Made by a program: the position numbers and the translations under genes. Source: Sphingomonas sanguinis (GTDB taxonomy: Bacteria; Pseudomonadota; Alphaproteobacteria; Sphingomonadales; Sphingomonadaceae). Taken from it: 64,000 nt of DNA. The stretch lies in the NCBI RefSeq assembly GCF_019297835.1, contig NZ_CP079203.1, positions 2,205,001-2,269,000 of the forward strand, read 5' to 3'. The notes below the pieces were generated by a model that had not been told where the DNA came from, did no database searches, and saw nothing but the letters and a program-made list of their open reading frames with translations. Positions 47,997-56,423 of this stretch are shown here, piece after piece. How positions within the stretch are numbered: position 1 is the stretch's first letter; every line of letters begins with the position of its first letter.

Positions 47997-48470
47997 ATGT
48001 TAACCGAGCTTCGGGACCATCACGCCACGCTTGTCCGCTGGCTGGATGACCATCGCAACCTGTGCGACGCCGCGCAGACCGACTATCGGACCTTGCGCCA
48101 TGTTCGGTGGCAGATCGCACAGGCCAGCCGCAAACGCCTGTCCTTCCTGGCCGCCACGGTCTTTCCGTTGGCCGAACGCCATGGCCATCTGAAGGCCGCC
48201 GCCGGACTGCTGACGCTTCGAAATGAGACGCCCGCCTATGGCCAGTTCCTGTCAGCCTTCGTTGCCCGCTGGCCGATGGAGGCGGTGATGGCCGATCTGG
48301 GTGGATATGTCCTGGCGGCCGAGGCCTATCGCCGCGATGCCGACAAGCGGCATTTCGCCGAGGAACGCCATCTGCGCATGTTGATCAGCGAGGTCGAATG
48401 GTTGCCGGGCGGCGTCCTTCCCCATTCAACCCAGGCCCCTGCCCTGCCGGCGCCCCCTGCCACGCCCTGA
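47997..48470 (+). CDS. Unknown helical protein, paralogue A of three
   Basis: A 157-residue soluble protein with no signal peptide and no domain I recognise. Conserved with two nearby genes (49401 and 49973): NLCDAAQTDYRTLRHVRW, QASRKRLSFL, FPLAERHG, YGQFLSAFVARWPMEAVM, and an acidic/basic C-terminal helix (EERHLRMLISEVE). The predicted fold is mostly alpha-helical. A Pro/Ala-rich tail of about 20 residues is unique to this copy. AAAAGG precedes the ATG. The ~150-residue helical shape with several His, Glu and Asp could suit ligand or metal binding, but no known metal motif is complete. Confidence 0.7.
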   Translation: MLTELRDHHATLVRWLDDHRNLCDAAQTDYRTLRHVRWQIAQASRKRLSFLAATVFPLAERHGHLKAAAGLLTLRNETPAYGQFLSAFVARWPMEAVMADLGGYVLAAEAYRRDADKRHFAEERHLRMLISEVEWLPGGVLPHSTQAPALPAPPATP

Positions 48471-48567
48471 TGTCGCGAATGGAAACCCGCAGCTGATCCA
48501 TGTGTTGGTGCACCACAGGCGGAACGGCAGCGACTGATAACCGCCCGCCAACAAAGGAGGGTTTCCC

Positions 48568-49101
48568 ATGAAATTGTTCGTCCCGCTCATCCTGATCGGC
48601 GCCCTGCCGCTCGCCGCGTGCGACCAGAAGACCGGCTCGACCACCGTGACCAGCAACGCCGCGACCGGCGAGGTGACGGAAACCCAGACGGGATCGGGCT
48701 CCGCCGTCGCCAAGCTGGAACCTGGCAAATGGGAAGTGAAGACGCAGGTGAGCGACCTGAAGATGGCGAACATGCCCAAGGGCGTCACCTCGACCCCGCC
48801 CGCCCAGACCAACAGCATCTGCCTGACCGCCGAACAGGCCGCCAAGGGCCCCGCCGAACTGCTGAAACAGGCCCAGTCCGACTGCACCGTCAAGAGCTCG
48901 ACCTTCGAGGGCGGCAAGGTGGAGAGCGAACTGACCTGCAAGATGCCCGGCGACATGACCATGCACAGCAAGACCAAGGGCAGCTTCACCGCGACCAGCT
49001 TCGCCACCGATCAGGAGATGGAGATGGCCGGCGCGCATCCGATGTCGCAGAAGGTCCATACCGAGGGCCGCCGTATCGGCGCCTGCGACGACGCGAAGTG
49101 A
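48568..49101 (+). CDS. DUF3617 family lipoprotein
   Basis: A 177-residue protein with a lipobox LPLAAC (Cys about 18) after a short hydrophobic leader. The DUF3617 core reads LEPGKWEVKTQVSDLKMANMP, SICLTAEQAAKGPAEL and DCTVKSSTFEGGKVESELTC, ending GACDDAK. Three Cys in the mature domain may form disulfides. The function of the family is unknown; it is common in Sphingomonadales and Xanthomonadales periplasm. A very strong AAAGGAGG lies upstream. It stands between copies A and B of the unknown triplicated family. Confidence 0.85.
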   Translation: MKLFVPLILIGALPLAACDQKTGSTTVTSNAATGEVTETQTGSGSAVAKLEPGKWEVKTQVSDLKMANMPKGVTSTPPAQTNSICLTAEQAAKGPAELLKQAQSDCTVKSSTFEGGKVESELTCKMPGDMTMHSKTKGSFTATSFATDQEMEMAGAHPMSQKVHTEGRRIGACDDAK

Positions 49102-49400
49102 TCCACGGCCGGGTCGGGGGGCGACACCCCGGCCCGGCAGCGCATTCTCACCACCCCGTTAAACCTTGATTTAGATTGGTCCGTCACAAGGGCTTCCGAA
49201 GGGGAAGCATTTGATGACCGATTAGCATGACAGCCATATTCGTTGCGTTCGGACCTTTTCCGATCGTGCGATGACGATGCGGAACGGTCGGGGGGCCAGT
49301 CCGCCACTGATTCTTTGAATTGCGTGCCTGCTGCCGGTCCGGTGCCATTCGGGTACCTCGGGCCAATACGCGATCCCGACTATGTCGAAGGCTCCCCCGA
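49102..49400. other. 299-base intergenic region, no gene seen
   Basis: It holds a lower-GC stretch around 49155-49260 (GTTAAACCTTGATTTAGATTG and the following bases) that may contain the promoter of paralogue B. I see no repeat of the R, T or S families and no convincing coding frame. Confidence 0.5.
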
Positions 49401-49844
49401 ATGCTGCTCGAATGGCTCGAAATGCGCGAGACGCTGGTGCGCTTCATGCACGAGCATCGAACCCTGTGCCATGCACCCAGACCCGATCCGGTCGCCCTCA
49501 GCCGAAACCGCTGGCTGTTGTCCAATGCCAGCCGCCGTCGTGCGGCCTGGATGATCCGCACGGCCGACGCCATCGCCGAAAGGCTGGCACACACGCCAGG
49601 TGGCGCGGCCTGGCCTGCGGTGCAGGCGGATATGCGTGTGTATCGCCGATACATATCCGAATTCGTGTCGCGCTGGCCGATCGACACGATCATCGGCGAC
49701 TGGGACGGTTATCGCCGTGGCGTCGTCGAACTGCGCCCCGAAATCGCGCGTTGGCTTCGCAAGGAGGAATTTGCGATCCGTGCGCTGGCGGCCGAACTGG
49801 AAGCTGAGACCGTCACCCTTACAGTCATCGCCTGCCGGACATAG
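49401..49844 (+). CDS. Unknown helical protein, paralogue B of three
   Basis: A 147-residue relative of the products at 47997 and 49973. Shared positions: RTLCHAPRPDPVALSRNRW, NASRRRAAWM, AIAERLA, YRRYISEFVSRWPIDTIIGDWDGYRRG and a terminal EEFAIRALAAELEAE. It lacks a signal peptide. ATG 49401 begins the part alignable with the other copies. The frame is open upstream but that stretch is not protein-like. Confidence 0.68.
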   Translation: MLLEWLEMRETLVRFMHEHRTLCHAPRPDPVALSRNRWLLSNASRRRAAWMIRTADAIAERLAHTPGGAAWPAVQADMRVYRRYISEFVSRWPIDTIIGDWDGYRRGVVELRPEIARWLRKEEFAIRALAAELEAETVTLTVIACRT

Positions 49845-49972
49845 CCGGTTGGCGTCAGGCAAGGTGGGCTGCTTCCGGGCGCCGCGCCGCCCCGCCCCGC
49901 TCCACGCCGACCGCGCCGAAAGGGTTACGGAATGGCAACGACTTTCCCCTATGCGACGATGCATCATCGGAA

Positions 49973-50407
49973 GTGCCTGTCATACTGGCCGAATTTCAGA
50001 ACCATGTCGCCGTGTCGATCGCGGCGATGGAGCAGCAGCGAGTGCTCTGCGAGGCTGCGCAGCCCGACCATCGCGCGCTGGCCCATGGCCGATGGCAACT
50101 CGCGAAGATCGGTCGGAGGCGGATGCAGTTCCTGATCGAACAGGTCATGCCGCTGGCCGAACGCCATGCCGGAACCAGCGGCGGTGCCGCCTTGCTCGCG
50201 CTCCGCGGCTCTTGGCCCGCTTTCGGCAAGACCATATCGGCCTTTCTCGCCCGCTGGCCCGCAGAGGCCATCGCCGCCAATTGGGAGGGCTATCGCCGGG
50301 AGGCCGCATCCTTCCGCCATGAGATCACGCAGCGGCTCCACCAGGAAGAAGAAGGCCTGCGCGACATGCTGGCCGAAATCGAACACCGGGCCGCAGCCGC
50401 AGCCTGA
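49973..50407 (+). CDS. Unknown helical protein, paralogue C of three
   Basis: A 144-residue relative of the two preceding copies: RVLCEAAQPDHRALAHGRW, IGRRRMQFLI, MPLAERHAGTSGGAALL, FGKTISAFLARWPAEAIAANWEGYRRE and EEGLRDMLAEIEHRAA. It keeps the PLAERH and RWP motifs almost as in copy A and the GYRR motif of copy B. No ATG is available near the conserved start, so GTG 49973 is chosen. It converges with the TauE-like gene 13 bases later. Confidence 0.68.
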   Translation: MPVILAEFQNHVAVSIAAMEQQRVLCEAAQPDHRALAHGRWQLAKIGRRRMQFLIEQVMPLAERHAGTSGGAALLALRGSWPAFGKTISAFLARWPAEAIAANWEGYRREAASFRHEITQRLHQEEEGLRDMLAEIEHRAAAAA

Positions 50408-50420
50408 TGCCGGGCTTCCG

Positions 50421-51182
50421 TCAGCCGGCATAACCCCGATAGAAGAACACCGCCGTCGTTACCGTCGTCAGCAGCAGCGTCCAGCCCCGGATCAATCCGG
50501 CGGGCAGCCTGCGCCCGATCAGCGCACCGCTCCAGCCACCGGCGATACCGCCCGCCAGCATCGGCAGGCACTGCGCCCAGGCGACCATGCCCGTCGCCAC
50601 GAAGACCAGCGTTGCCGCCGCATTGGCGGTCGCCAGCATCAGCGTGCGCGGCGCGGCGAGCTGTGCCGGGTTCCGCCCCGAGAGCAGCCCCCAGGCGGCG
50701 GTCAGCATCATGCCGATGCCCCCGCCGAAATAGCCGCCATAGACACCCAGCACCGCCTGTGCGGCCATCAGTGCACGCGGACCCGGCCGGGCGATCCGCG
50801 CCAGCCAGTCCGAGGCGTGGCGCCCGCCCGCAATGGCGATGGTCGCGGTCAGCAGCAGCCAGGGCACGATCAGGTCGAAGGCGCGCGGCGGCGTCAGGAA
50901 CAGCAGGACGCTGCCCAGCAGCGCGAAGACGAAGGTCAGCGCCGCCATCCGCCGCATCGACACGCCCATCACCGGCTCCAGCCCATGACGATAGGCCCAG
51001 ACACTCGCCATCGCGGCGGGCTGGAGCGCGACATTGGAGGTGGCGTTGGCGACGGTCGAGGGCAGGCCCAGCGCGATCAGCGTCGGCATGGTCGCAAAAC
51101 TGCCACCGCCCGCCAGCGCATTCATCGCGCCCCCGACAAAACCCCCGGCAGCGGCCAGTGCGAGAAAGGTCCAGTCCATCAT
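50421..51182 (-). CDS. TauE/SafE family membrane transporter
   Basis: A 253-residue protein of about eight transmembrane helices. The N-terminal repeat AAGGFVGGAMNALAGGGSFATMPTLIALGLP and the second-half FGGGIGMMLTAAWGL are the TauE/SafE signature, and the paired Gly-rich loops mark the inverted repeat fold. Members export sulfite, sulfoacetate or related anions. Downstream of a DUF442 sulfur-transfer-like gene, so an export role in sulfide/sulfite handling is plausible. Start ATG 51182 or 51179. Confidence 0.87.
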   Translation of the reverse strand: MMDWTFLALAAAGGFVGGAMNALAGGGSFATMPTLIALGLPSTVANATSNVALQPAAMASVWAYRHGLEPVMGVSMRRMAALTFVFALLGSVLLFLTPPRAFDLIVPWLLLTATIAIAGGRHASDWLARIARPGPRALMAAQAVLGVYGGYFGGGIGMMLTAAWGLLSGRNPAQLAAPRTLMLATANAAATLVFVATGMVAWAQCLPMLAGGIAGGWSGALIGRRLPAGLIRGWTLLLTTVTTAVFFYRGYAG

Positions 51183-51258
51183 CGGGGGGCATGCCCCTCC
51201 ACCACCCGGCTGCGCCGTGCGGGACCATGCGAAGCATGGTGGAGGGGCATGCCCCCCG
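51183..51258. repeat. R-related inverted repeat with 22-base arms
   Basis: Arms CGGGGGGCATGCCCCTCCAC (51183 on) and its complement ending at 51258 enclose a hairpin around ACCATGCGAAGCATGGT. Shares GGTGGAGGGG/CCCCTCCACC with the R family but lacks the TCCTCCCC ends. It is inside the sulfur operon, between the hypothetical gene and the TauE-like gene. Confidence 0.8.
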
Positions 51259-51663
51259 TCAACGCGGCGCCAGTCGCCGGATGTCGAGCACGTCCACCCC
51301 GGCCAGCATCACCGGCCCGAAGCGTCCATCGACCTCCGCGACGATACCCTCGGCGGTCGAACGCACCCGCGTCCAGGGAATTTCGCGCACCGCGATCCGG
51401 CGGCCCTGCAGTTTCAGTGCCGCGACCCGGCCGTCGGTCGCCACCGCCAGCGCGCCCTGTCCATCGGCACCGACCACGGCGCCCGCCACGGTAAAACCCG
51501 CCAGCGCCGCCTCGGCCGCAGCGGCGACATCCTCGGGCGAACCGACCCGGCGATCGCGGCGGCGGGTGGACAGCCAGGCGATGCCCGCCCCGCCCAGCAC
51601 CACGCCCGCGCCCAGCCCGGCCAGCGCCCCGGTCGTCACCGTACCGACGAGCGGCAGGATCAT
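51259..51663 (-). CDS. Hypothetical membrane-anchored protein
   Basis: A 134-residue protein with one N-terminal transmembrane helix (GALAGLGAGVVLGGAGIAWL), a basic stop (STRRRDRR), and a ~100-residue domain of beta character (GFTVAGAVVGADGQGALAV, GRVAALKLQGRRIAVREIPW, FGPVMLAGVDVLDIRRL). No family recognised. Its ATG overlaps the stop of the DUF442 gene (ATGA), tying it to that operon. Confidence 0.68.
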   Translation of the reverse strand: MILPLVGTVTTGALAGLGAGVVLGGAGIAWLSTRRRDRRVGSPEDVAAAAEAALAGFTVAGAVVGADGQGALAVATDGRVAALKLQGRRIAVREIPWTRVRSTAEGIVAEVDGRFGPVMLAGVDVLDIRRLAPR

Positions 51664-52091
51664 CCGGCGTTGCCCGCCAGCGCGTCCAGCGTCGGGCGCA
51701 GGCCGGACAGGTCATAGCCCGCTCCTTCGGCCTGCATCACGATCAGGGTCGGGTTGCGCCCAGCCTTGGCCGCCGCCAGCGCCCACAGATTGCAGCTGCG
51801 CGTGCCCGACCGGCAATAGGCCAGCACCGGCCCCTTGGCCTCGACCAGCGCCTGGGTCATCTGGTCGACCATCTCGTGGCTGAACCCGCCGGGCGTCACG
51901 GGGATGGCGGTATAGGCCAGTCCCTGATCCTCGGCCGCGGCACGAATCGAGTCGCCGGTCGGCTGGCCGGGCTCCTCGCCATCGGGACGGTTGTTGACGA
52001 TGGCGGCATAGCCCGCCGCCTTGATCGCGGCGACGTCCTCGGGCCGGATCTGGGGAGCGACGGCGACGCTTTCGTTGATGGGGCGGATCAT
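51660..52091 (-). CDS. DUF442/TIGR01244 sulfur-transferase-like phosphatase-fold protein
   Basis: A 143-residue protein of the DUF442 family, the rhodanese/dual-specificity-phosphatase-like half of Blh persulfide dioxygenase-type proteins. VAPQIRPEDVAAIKAAGY..IVNNRPDGEEPGQP opens it and the Cys loop YCRSGTRSCNLW has Cys93. It likely handles protein or small-molecule persulfide. AGGTGAACCGC precedes ATG 52091, preferred over GTG 52100. First gene of a three-gene unit with a membrane protein and a TauE/SafE exporter, an arrangement resembling sulfide-detoxification (bigR/blh) clusters. Confidence 0.83.
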   Translation of the reverse strand: MIRPINESVAVAPQIRPEDVAAIKAAGYAAIVNNRPDGEEPGQPTGDSIRAAAEDQGLAYTAIPVTPGGFSHEMVDQMTQALVEAKGPVLAYCRSGTRSCNLWALAAAKAGRNPTLIVMQAEGAGYDLSGLRPTLDALAGNAG

Positions 52092-52251
52092 GCGGTTCAC
52101 CTATTCAATGGGCCGTTTCACCGCAACCGGTGGCGGGCCTGCTTTGTCGGAAAAGACGCATCAGTTTCGTATCGGCTCCGCCGCGCGGCGGAACATACGG
52201 CCCCGCGCCACGTCTGGCTGTCGTCCCCCCGTTGTTCCAGGAGCCGTCCCC

Positions 52252-53277
52252 ATGCCGCTGATCGATCGCCGTCAGGGCCTGTGGAGCCTGGCCGCCCTGG
52301 GCGTGGCCTCCGCCCTTCCCCTCGCCTGGGCGCGCCGGGCGCAGGCGGCGGCTCCGCAGCGCGGCGTGCTGGCGGTCGTCGAAAAGGGCACCGGCGGCGT
52401 CGTCTTCTACCGCGTGCCCGATGGCGAGCGGCTGGGCCAGGTGCCGCTGGGCACGCAGCCGCACGAGATGGTCGCCGATGCGGGCGGCCGCTTCGCCTAT
52501 GTCGGCTGGTACGGCGTGAAGGGCTGGCAGTATGGCGGCGAGGGCGGGCATCAGCTTTGGGTGATCGACCTGGAGGGGCGCAAGCTGGCGCGCGCCATCG
52601 ACCTGTCGCCGCACCGCCGCTGGCACGGGATGCGGATGGACGCGAAGGGCCGCCTCTATGCCCTGTCCGAGACCGACAGCCTGCTCGCCCGCTTCGACAC
52701 GCCGGCCAGTGCCGACAGCCCCGACCGGATGATCCCGGTCGGCGGCGCGCGCAGCCATTATTTCGTGGTGAAGGCCGATGGCAGCCGCGCCTATGTCGCC
52801 GACACGATGAGCGGCACCGTCATCATGGTCGACCCCGACGATGCCAGCTTCGCGCCGGTCAAGCAGCATATCGGCCAGGCGCCCGAGGGCCTGGCGCTCA
52901 GCCCCGACGAGCGGACGCTCTATGTCATCGACCGCCCGGCGGGGGTGCTCCACGCACTCGACGCGGTGACTCTGCGCCCGCGTGCCCGCACCACCCTGCG
53001 CGGCGAGGCGGTGCGGGTGGTCGTGCAGGCGGACGGCCGGTTGATCGTGTCGAACACCGCCGACAAGAGCCTGACCCGCCATTCCCCCGCCACCCTGGCC
53101 GAGGAAGCGCGCCTGAAGCTCCCCGCCGCCGCGCCGGGGTTGAACCTGCCCGCCGGAGGATCGATCCTGTACGCCGCGCTGGAGAATAACCGGATCGCCA
53201 TCGTCGATCTGGCGGCGTGGACAATCACCGGCGGCTTCGCGACCGGCGACGCGCCCGACACCGCCGTCCTTCTGTAA
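52252..53277 (+). CDS. Exported YncE-like beta-propeller protein
   Basis: A 341-residue protein with a leader containing DRRQGLWSLAALGVASALPLAWA, possibly Tat-exported. Repeated blades read as DGERLGQVPLGTQPHEMVAD, GHQLWVIDLEGRKLARAID, ADGSRAYVADTMSGTVIMVD, QAPEGLALSPDERTLYVID and NNRIAIVDLAAWTITGGF, typical of YVTN/YncE propellers. Function unknown; such proteins often bind nucleic acid, metals or partner enzymes in the periplasm. It is divergent from the DUF442 gene and 48 bases upstream of crtY. Confidence 0.82.
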   Translation: MPLIDRRQGLWSLAALGVASALPLAWARRAQAAAPQRGVLAVVEKGTGGVVFYRVPDGERLGQVPLGTQPHEMVADAGGRFAYVGWYGVKGWQYGGEGGHQLWVIDLEGRKLARAIDLSPHRRWHGMRMDAKGRLYALSETDSLLARFDTPASADSPDRMIPVGGARSHYFVVKADGSRAYVADTMSGTVIMVDPDDASFAPVKQHIGQAPEGLALSPDERTLYVIDRPAGVLHALDAVTLRPRARTTLRGEAVRVVVQADGRLIVSNTADKSLTRHSPATLAEEARLKLPAAAPGLNLPAGGSILYAALENNRIAIVDLAAWTITGGFATGDAPDTAVLL

Positions 53278-53325
53278 TGGCACCGACCCTTTGCCTTGGC
53301 CCCGCTTTCCGGTAGCGGTAGCGCG

Positions 53326-54498
53326 ATGGCTGCCAAAATCTCCTGTGATGTTGCGATCATTGGCGCAGGCCTGGCCGGTGGGCTGATCGCGCTCGCGCTG
53401 AAAGCCCGCCACCCCTCGCTCGACGTCCGGCTGGTCGATGCGGGCGAGACGATCGGCGGCAACCACCTCTGGTCCTTTTTCGGCAGCGACGTGGCCAAGC
53501 GCGACCGCTGGATCGTCGAGCGGCTCGTCGCGCATGGCTGGCGCGGTTACGATGTCGCCTTCCCGGCGCATTCGCGCACCCTGAACCAGACCTATTATTC
53601 GATCGAGAGCCACCGCCTCGACGCCGAGGTGCGCCGGGTCCTGCCGCCGCACGCCCTGGTGCTGGGGCGCAAGGTGCTGGCGGTCTCGGCCACCGCCGCC
53701 GTCTTCGCCGATGGCGACCGGGTGGAGGCAACGGGCGTGATCGATGCGCGCGGCGCGGGCGACCTGTCCTCGCTGTCCTGCGGCTGGCAGAAATTCGTCG
53801 GGCAGGAGTTGAAGCTCGCCCGCCCGCACGGAGTCGAGCGGCCGGTGGTGATGGACGCCACCGTCAAGCAGCTCGACGGCTATCGCTTCGTCTATACCCT
53901 GCCCTTCGCCGAGGACCGGATCTTCGTCGAGGACACTTATTACTCCACCTCCGCCGAGCTGAACCGCCGCGCCATCGTCCAGCGGATCGAGCGTTACGCC
54001 GACAGCCGCGACTGGGTGGGGGCCGAGGTGGTGCGCGAGGAGGCGGGCGTGCTGCCGGTCGCGATGGGCGGTGATTTCGACGGCTATTGGCGCAGCGGCG
54101 GGGCCAAGACGCCCAAGGCCGGGATGCGCGCCGGGCTGTTCCATCCGACCACCGGCTATTCGCTGCCCGATGCGATCCGCATGGCGGCGATGCTGGCCGA
54201 GCGGCGCGATTTTGCGGGCGCCGACCTGCACGACGCGACCTATCGCATGGCGCGCGACGCCTGGGACGCGCGCGGCTTTTACCGTATGCTCGACACGATG
54301 TTGTTCAAGGCCGCCGAGCCGGATGAGCGATACCGCGTTCTCGAGCGTTTCTATCGACTTCCGCCCGACCTGATCGGGCGCTTCTATGCGGGGCAATCGA
54401 CCATGGCCGACAAGGCACGAGTTTTGACCGGACGGCCGCCGGTGCCGATCCTGCGCGCCATCGCGGCCCTGAGAGGCCAGTCCGGGGGCCGGGCATGA
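53326..54498 (+). CDS. crtY: Lycopene beta-cyclase
   Basis: A 390-residue FAD-type cyclase. The N-terminal dinucleotide fold CDVAIIGAGLAGGLIALAL is followed by IGGNHLWSFF and LNQTYYSI. YRFVYTLPFAEDRIFVEDTYYS, LPVAMGGDFDGYW and RAGLFHPTTGYSLPDA are the bacterial CrtY signatures. It closes both ends of lycopene to beta-carotene. ATG 53326 is preferred over an upstream TTG. The stop overlaps the crtI ATG (ATGA). Confidence 0.95.
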   Translation: MAAKISCDVAIIGAGLAGGLIALALKARHPSLDVRLVDAGETIGGNHLWSFFGSDVAKRDRWIVERLVAHGWRGYDVAFPAHSRTLNQTYYSIESHRLDAEVRRVLPPHALVLGRKVLAVSATAAVFADGDRVEATGVIDARGAGDLSSLSCGWQKFVGQELKLARPHGVERPVVMDATVKQLDGYRFVYTLPFAEDRIFVEDTYYSTSAELNRRAIVQRIERYADSRDWVGAEVVREEAGVLPVAMGGDFDGYWRSGGAKTPKAGMRAGLFHPTTGYSLPDAIRMAAMLAERRDFAGADLHDATYRMARDAWDARGFYRMLDTMLFKAAEPDERYRVLERFYRLPPDLIGRFYAGQSTMADKARVLTGRPPVPILRAIAALRGQSGGRA

Positions 54499-55970
54499 AG
54501 AGCGCGGTCGTCATCGGATCGGGCTTCGGCGGGCTAGCGCTGGCCATCCGCCTGCAATCGGCGGGCGTGCAGACGACCATCGTCGAGGCGCGCGACAAGC
54601 CGGGCGGCCGCGCCTATTACTGGGAGCGCGACGGCTTCACCTTCGACGCCGGTCCGACGGTCATCACCGATCCGGCCTGTCTGGAGGAGCTGTGGGCGCT
54701 GACCGGCCGGTCGATGTCGGAGGATGTAAAGCTCGATCCGGTCAGCCCCTTCTACCGGCTCAACTGGGTCGACGGCACCAATTTCGATTACAGCAACGAC
54801 GACACCCAGCTTCGCTCGGAAATCGCCAAACTGAACCCCGACGATATCGCCGGATACGGCAAGTTCCTCGACTATGCCGAGGGGGTGTACCGCGAAGGCT
54901 ATGAGAAGCTCGGCCATGTCGCGTTTCTCGACTTCGCTTCGATGGTGAAGGCCGCACCTGCGCTGGCGAAATACCAGGCGTGGAACTCGGTCTATGCCAT
55001 GGTGTCGAAGTTCGTGAAGTCGGAGAAGCTGCGCGAGGCCTTGTCCTTCCACACGCTGCTCGTCGGCGGCAATCCGATGACGACCAGCGCCATCTATGCG
55101 CTGATCCACAAGCTGGAGCGCGACGGCGGCGTCTGGTTCGCGCGCGGTGGCACCAACCGCCTCGTCGCGGGCATGGTCGCGCAGTTCGAGCGGATCGGCG
55201 GCGTCATCCGCCTCGGCGATCCCGTCACGCGGATCGAGACGCTGGGCGACCGCGCGACCGGCGTCGTGACCAAGAGCGGCCTGACCATCCCGGCCGATGC
55301 CGTCGCGACCAATGCCGACATCATGCACAGCTACCGCGACCTGCTGTCCGACAACCGCTCGGCGCGGCGCACGGTCAACCGGCTGGAGCGCAAGCGCTAC
55401 TCGCCGTCGCTGTTCGTCGTCCATTTCGGCATCAAGGGCGCCTGGCCGGGCATCCCGCACCACATGATCCTGTTCGGCCCGCGCTATAAGGGCCTGCTGA
55501 CCGATATCTACGACACCGGCGTGCTGTCGGAGGATTTCTCGCTCTATCTCCACCACCCGACCGTCACCGATCCCAGCCTCGCGCCCGAAGGCCACTCGAC
55601 CTTCTATGCGCTGGCCCCGGTGCCGCACATGGGCAAGTTCCCGATGAACTGGGACGAGGTCGGGCCGATCCTGGAAAAGCGCATCTTGGACGAGGTGGGC
55701 CGTCGCCTGATCCCCGATATCCATGAGCGGATCGTGACCAAGTTCCACTACGCCCCGGCCGACTTCGCGACCGACCTTAACGCGCATATGGGTTCGGCCT
55801 TCTCGCTGGAGCCGATCCTGACCCAGAGCGCCTATTTCCGGGTCCACAACCGCGACGATTCGATTCCGAACCTGTATTTCGTCGGCGCGGGCACGCATCC
55901 GGGCGCGGGCATTCCAGGCGTGGTCGGCAGCGCCAAGGCGACCGCCGCACTGATGCTGGAGCGGAAGTAA
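54495..55970 (+). CDS. crtI: Phytoene desaturase
   Basis: A 491-residue FAD enzyme converting phytoene to lycopene. The N-terminal SAVVIGSGFGGLALAIRLQ and EARDKPGGRAYYWERDGFTFDAGPTVI, the middle HTLLVGGNPMTTSAIYALI, and the C-terminal NLYFVGAGTHPGAGIPGVVGSAKAT are the CrtI hallmarks. Coupled to crtY by a 4-base overlap. A crtB gene ends at 63.7 kb on the opposite strand, not next to this pair. Confidence 0.96.
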   Translation: MKSAVVIGSGFGGLALAIRLQSAGVQTTIVEARDKPGGRAYYWERDGFTFDAGPTVITDPACLEELWALTGRSMSEDVKLDPVSPFYRLNWVDGTNFDYSNDDTQLRSEIAKLNPDDIAGYGKFLDYAEGVYREGYEKLGHVAFLDFASMVKAAPALAKYQAWNSVYAMVSKFVKSEKLREALSFHTLLVGGNPMTTSAIYALIHKLERDGGVWFARGGTNRLVAGMVAQFERIGGVIRLGDPVTRIETLGDRATGVVTKSGLTIPADAVATNADIMHSYRDLLSDNRSARRTVNRLERKRYSPSLFVVHFGIKGAWPGIPHHMILFGPRYKGLLTDIYDTGVLSEDFSLYLHHPTVTDPSLAPEGHSTFYALAPVPHMGKFPMNWDEVGPILEKRILDEVGRRLIPDIHERIVTKFHYAPADFATDLNAHMGSAFSLEPILTQSAYFRVHNRDDSIPNLYFVGAGTHPGAGIPGVVGSAKATAALMLERK

Positions 55971-55988
55971 GGCTTATAGCCCCACCCC

Positions 55989-56076
55989 CCGTTCAGCCTG
56001 AGCGAAGTCGAAGGCCACGCCATGGGACGCGAGGCCAAGTTGTCGCTTGGCATTCGACTTCGCTCAAGCCGAACGG
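55989..56076. repeat. T-family inverted repeat
   Basis: Left arm 55989-56016 is the exact T arm; the right arm 56049-56076 (CATTCGACTTCGCTCAAGCC...) has a few changes. It sits between crtI and the sdpR-like operator and may end the crt transcript. Confidence 0.88.
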
Positions 56077-56085
56077 CCGATAAAT

Positions 56086-56117
56086 TTAGCCTTCTCGCTA
56101 ATTAGCTTCCATGCTAA
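56086..56117 (+). promoter_or_regulatory. Two tandem operator dyads for the SdpR-like repressor
   Basis: TTAGC-N6-GCTAA occurs twice back to back, at 56086-56101 and 56102-56117. The junction itself is the perfect palindrome GCTAATTAGC. The second dyad ends 9 bases before ATG 56127. ArsR-family repressors bind such 12-2-12-like dyads, so autorepression of sdpR-sdpI is likely. The short leader suggests the operator overlaps the -10 region or start. Confidence 0.7.
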
Positions 56118-56126
56118 ACAGTGCGC

Positions 56127-56423
56127 ATGGACCCGGTGTTCGAAGCCCTCGCCCACCCCACACGTCGCCGCATCCTAGAGATGCTGCGCAACGGCGGCAT
56201 GTCGGCGGGCTCTATCGCCGACGCTTTCGACGTGTCGCGTCCCACCATGTCCGCGCATTTCGCCAAGCTGAAAGCCGCCGGGCTGATCCAGGCCGAGCCG
56301 CAGGGCACCACCATTTTCTACACGCTGAACCTGTCGATGCTGGAGCAGGTGGTGATGGGGTTCATGTCCCGTCTCGGCGTCGGTGAGGAGAAGGAGGCAC
56401 CGTCATGTCGATCCGTCCGCTGA
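56127..56423 (+). CDS. ArsR-family repressor, SdpR-like
   Basis: A 98-residue winged-helix protein: MDPVFEALAHPTRRRILEMLRNG, then MSAGSIADAFDVSRPTMSAHFAKLKAAGLI as the recognition helix region and GTTIFYTLNLSMLEQVV. This is the SdpR-like autorepressor subgroup (no metal-binding cysteine box of ArsR/SmtB). GTG 56121 is an alternative start; neither has a good Shine-Dalgarno, so a leaderless message is possible. Its 3-prime end overlaps the start of the SdpI-like gene by 19 bases, linking the two. Confidence 0.85.
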   Translation: MDPVFEALAHPTRRRILEMLRNGGMSAGSIADAFDVSRPTMSAHFAKLKAAGLIQAEPQGTTIFYTLNLSMLEQVVMGFMSRLGVGEEKEAPSCRSVR

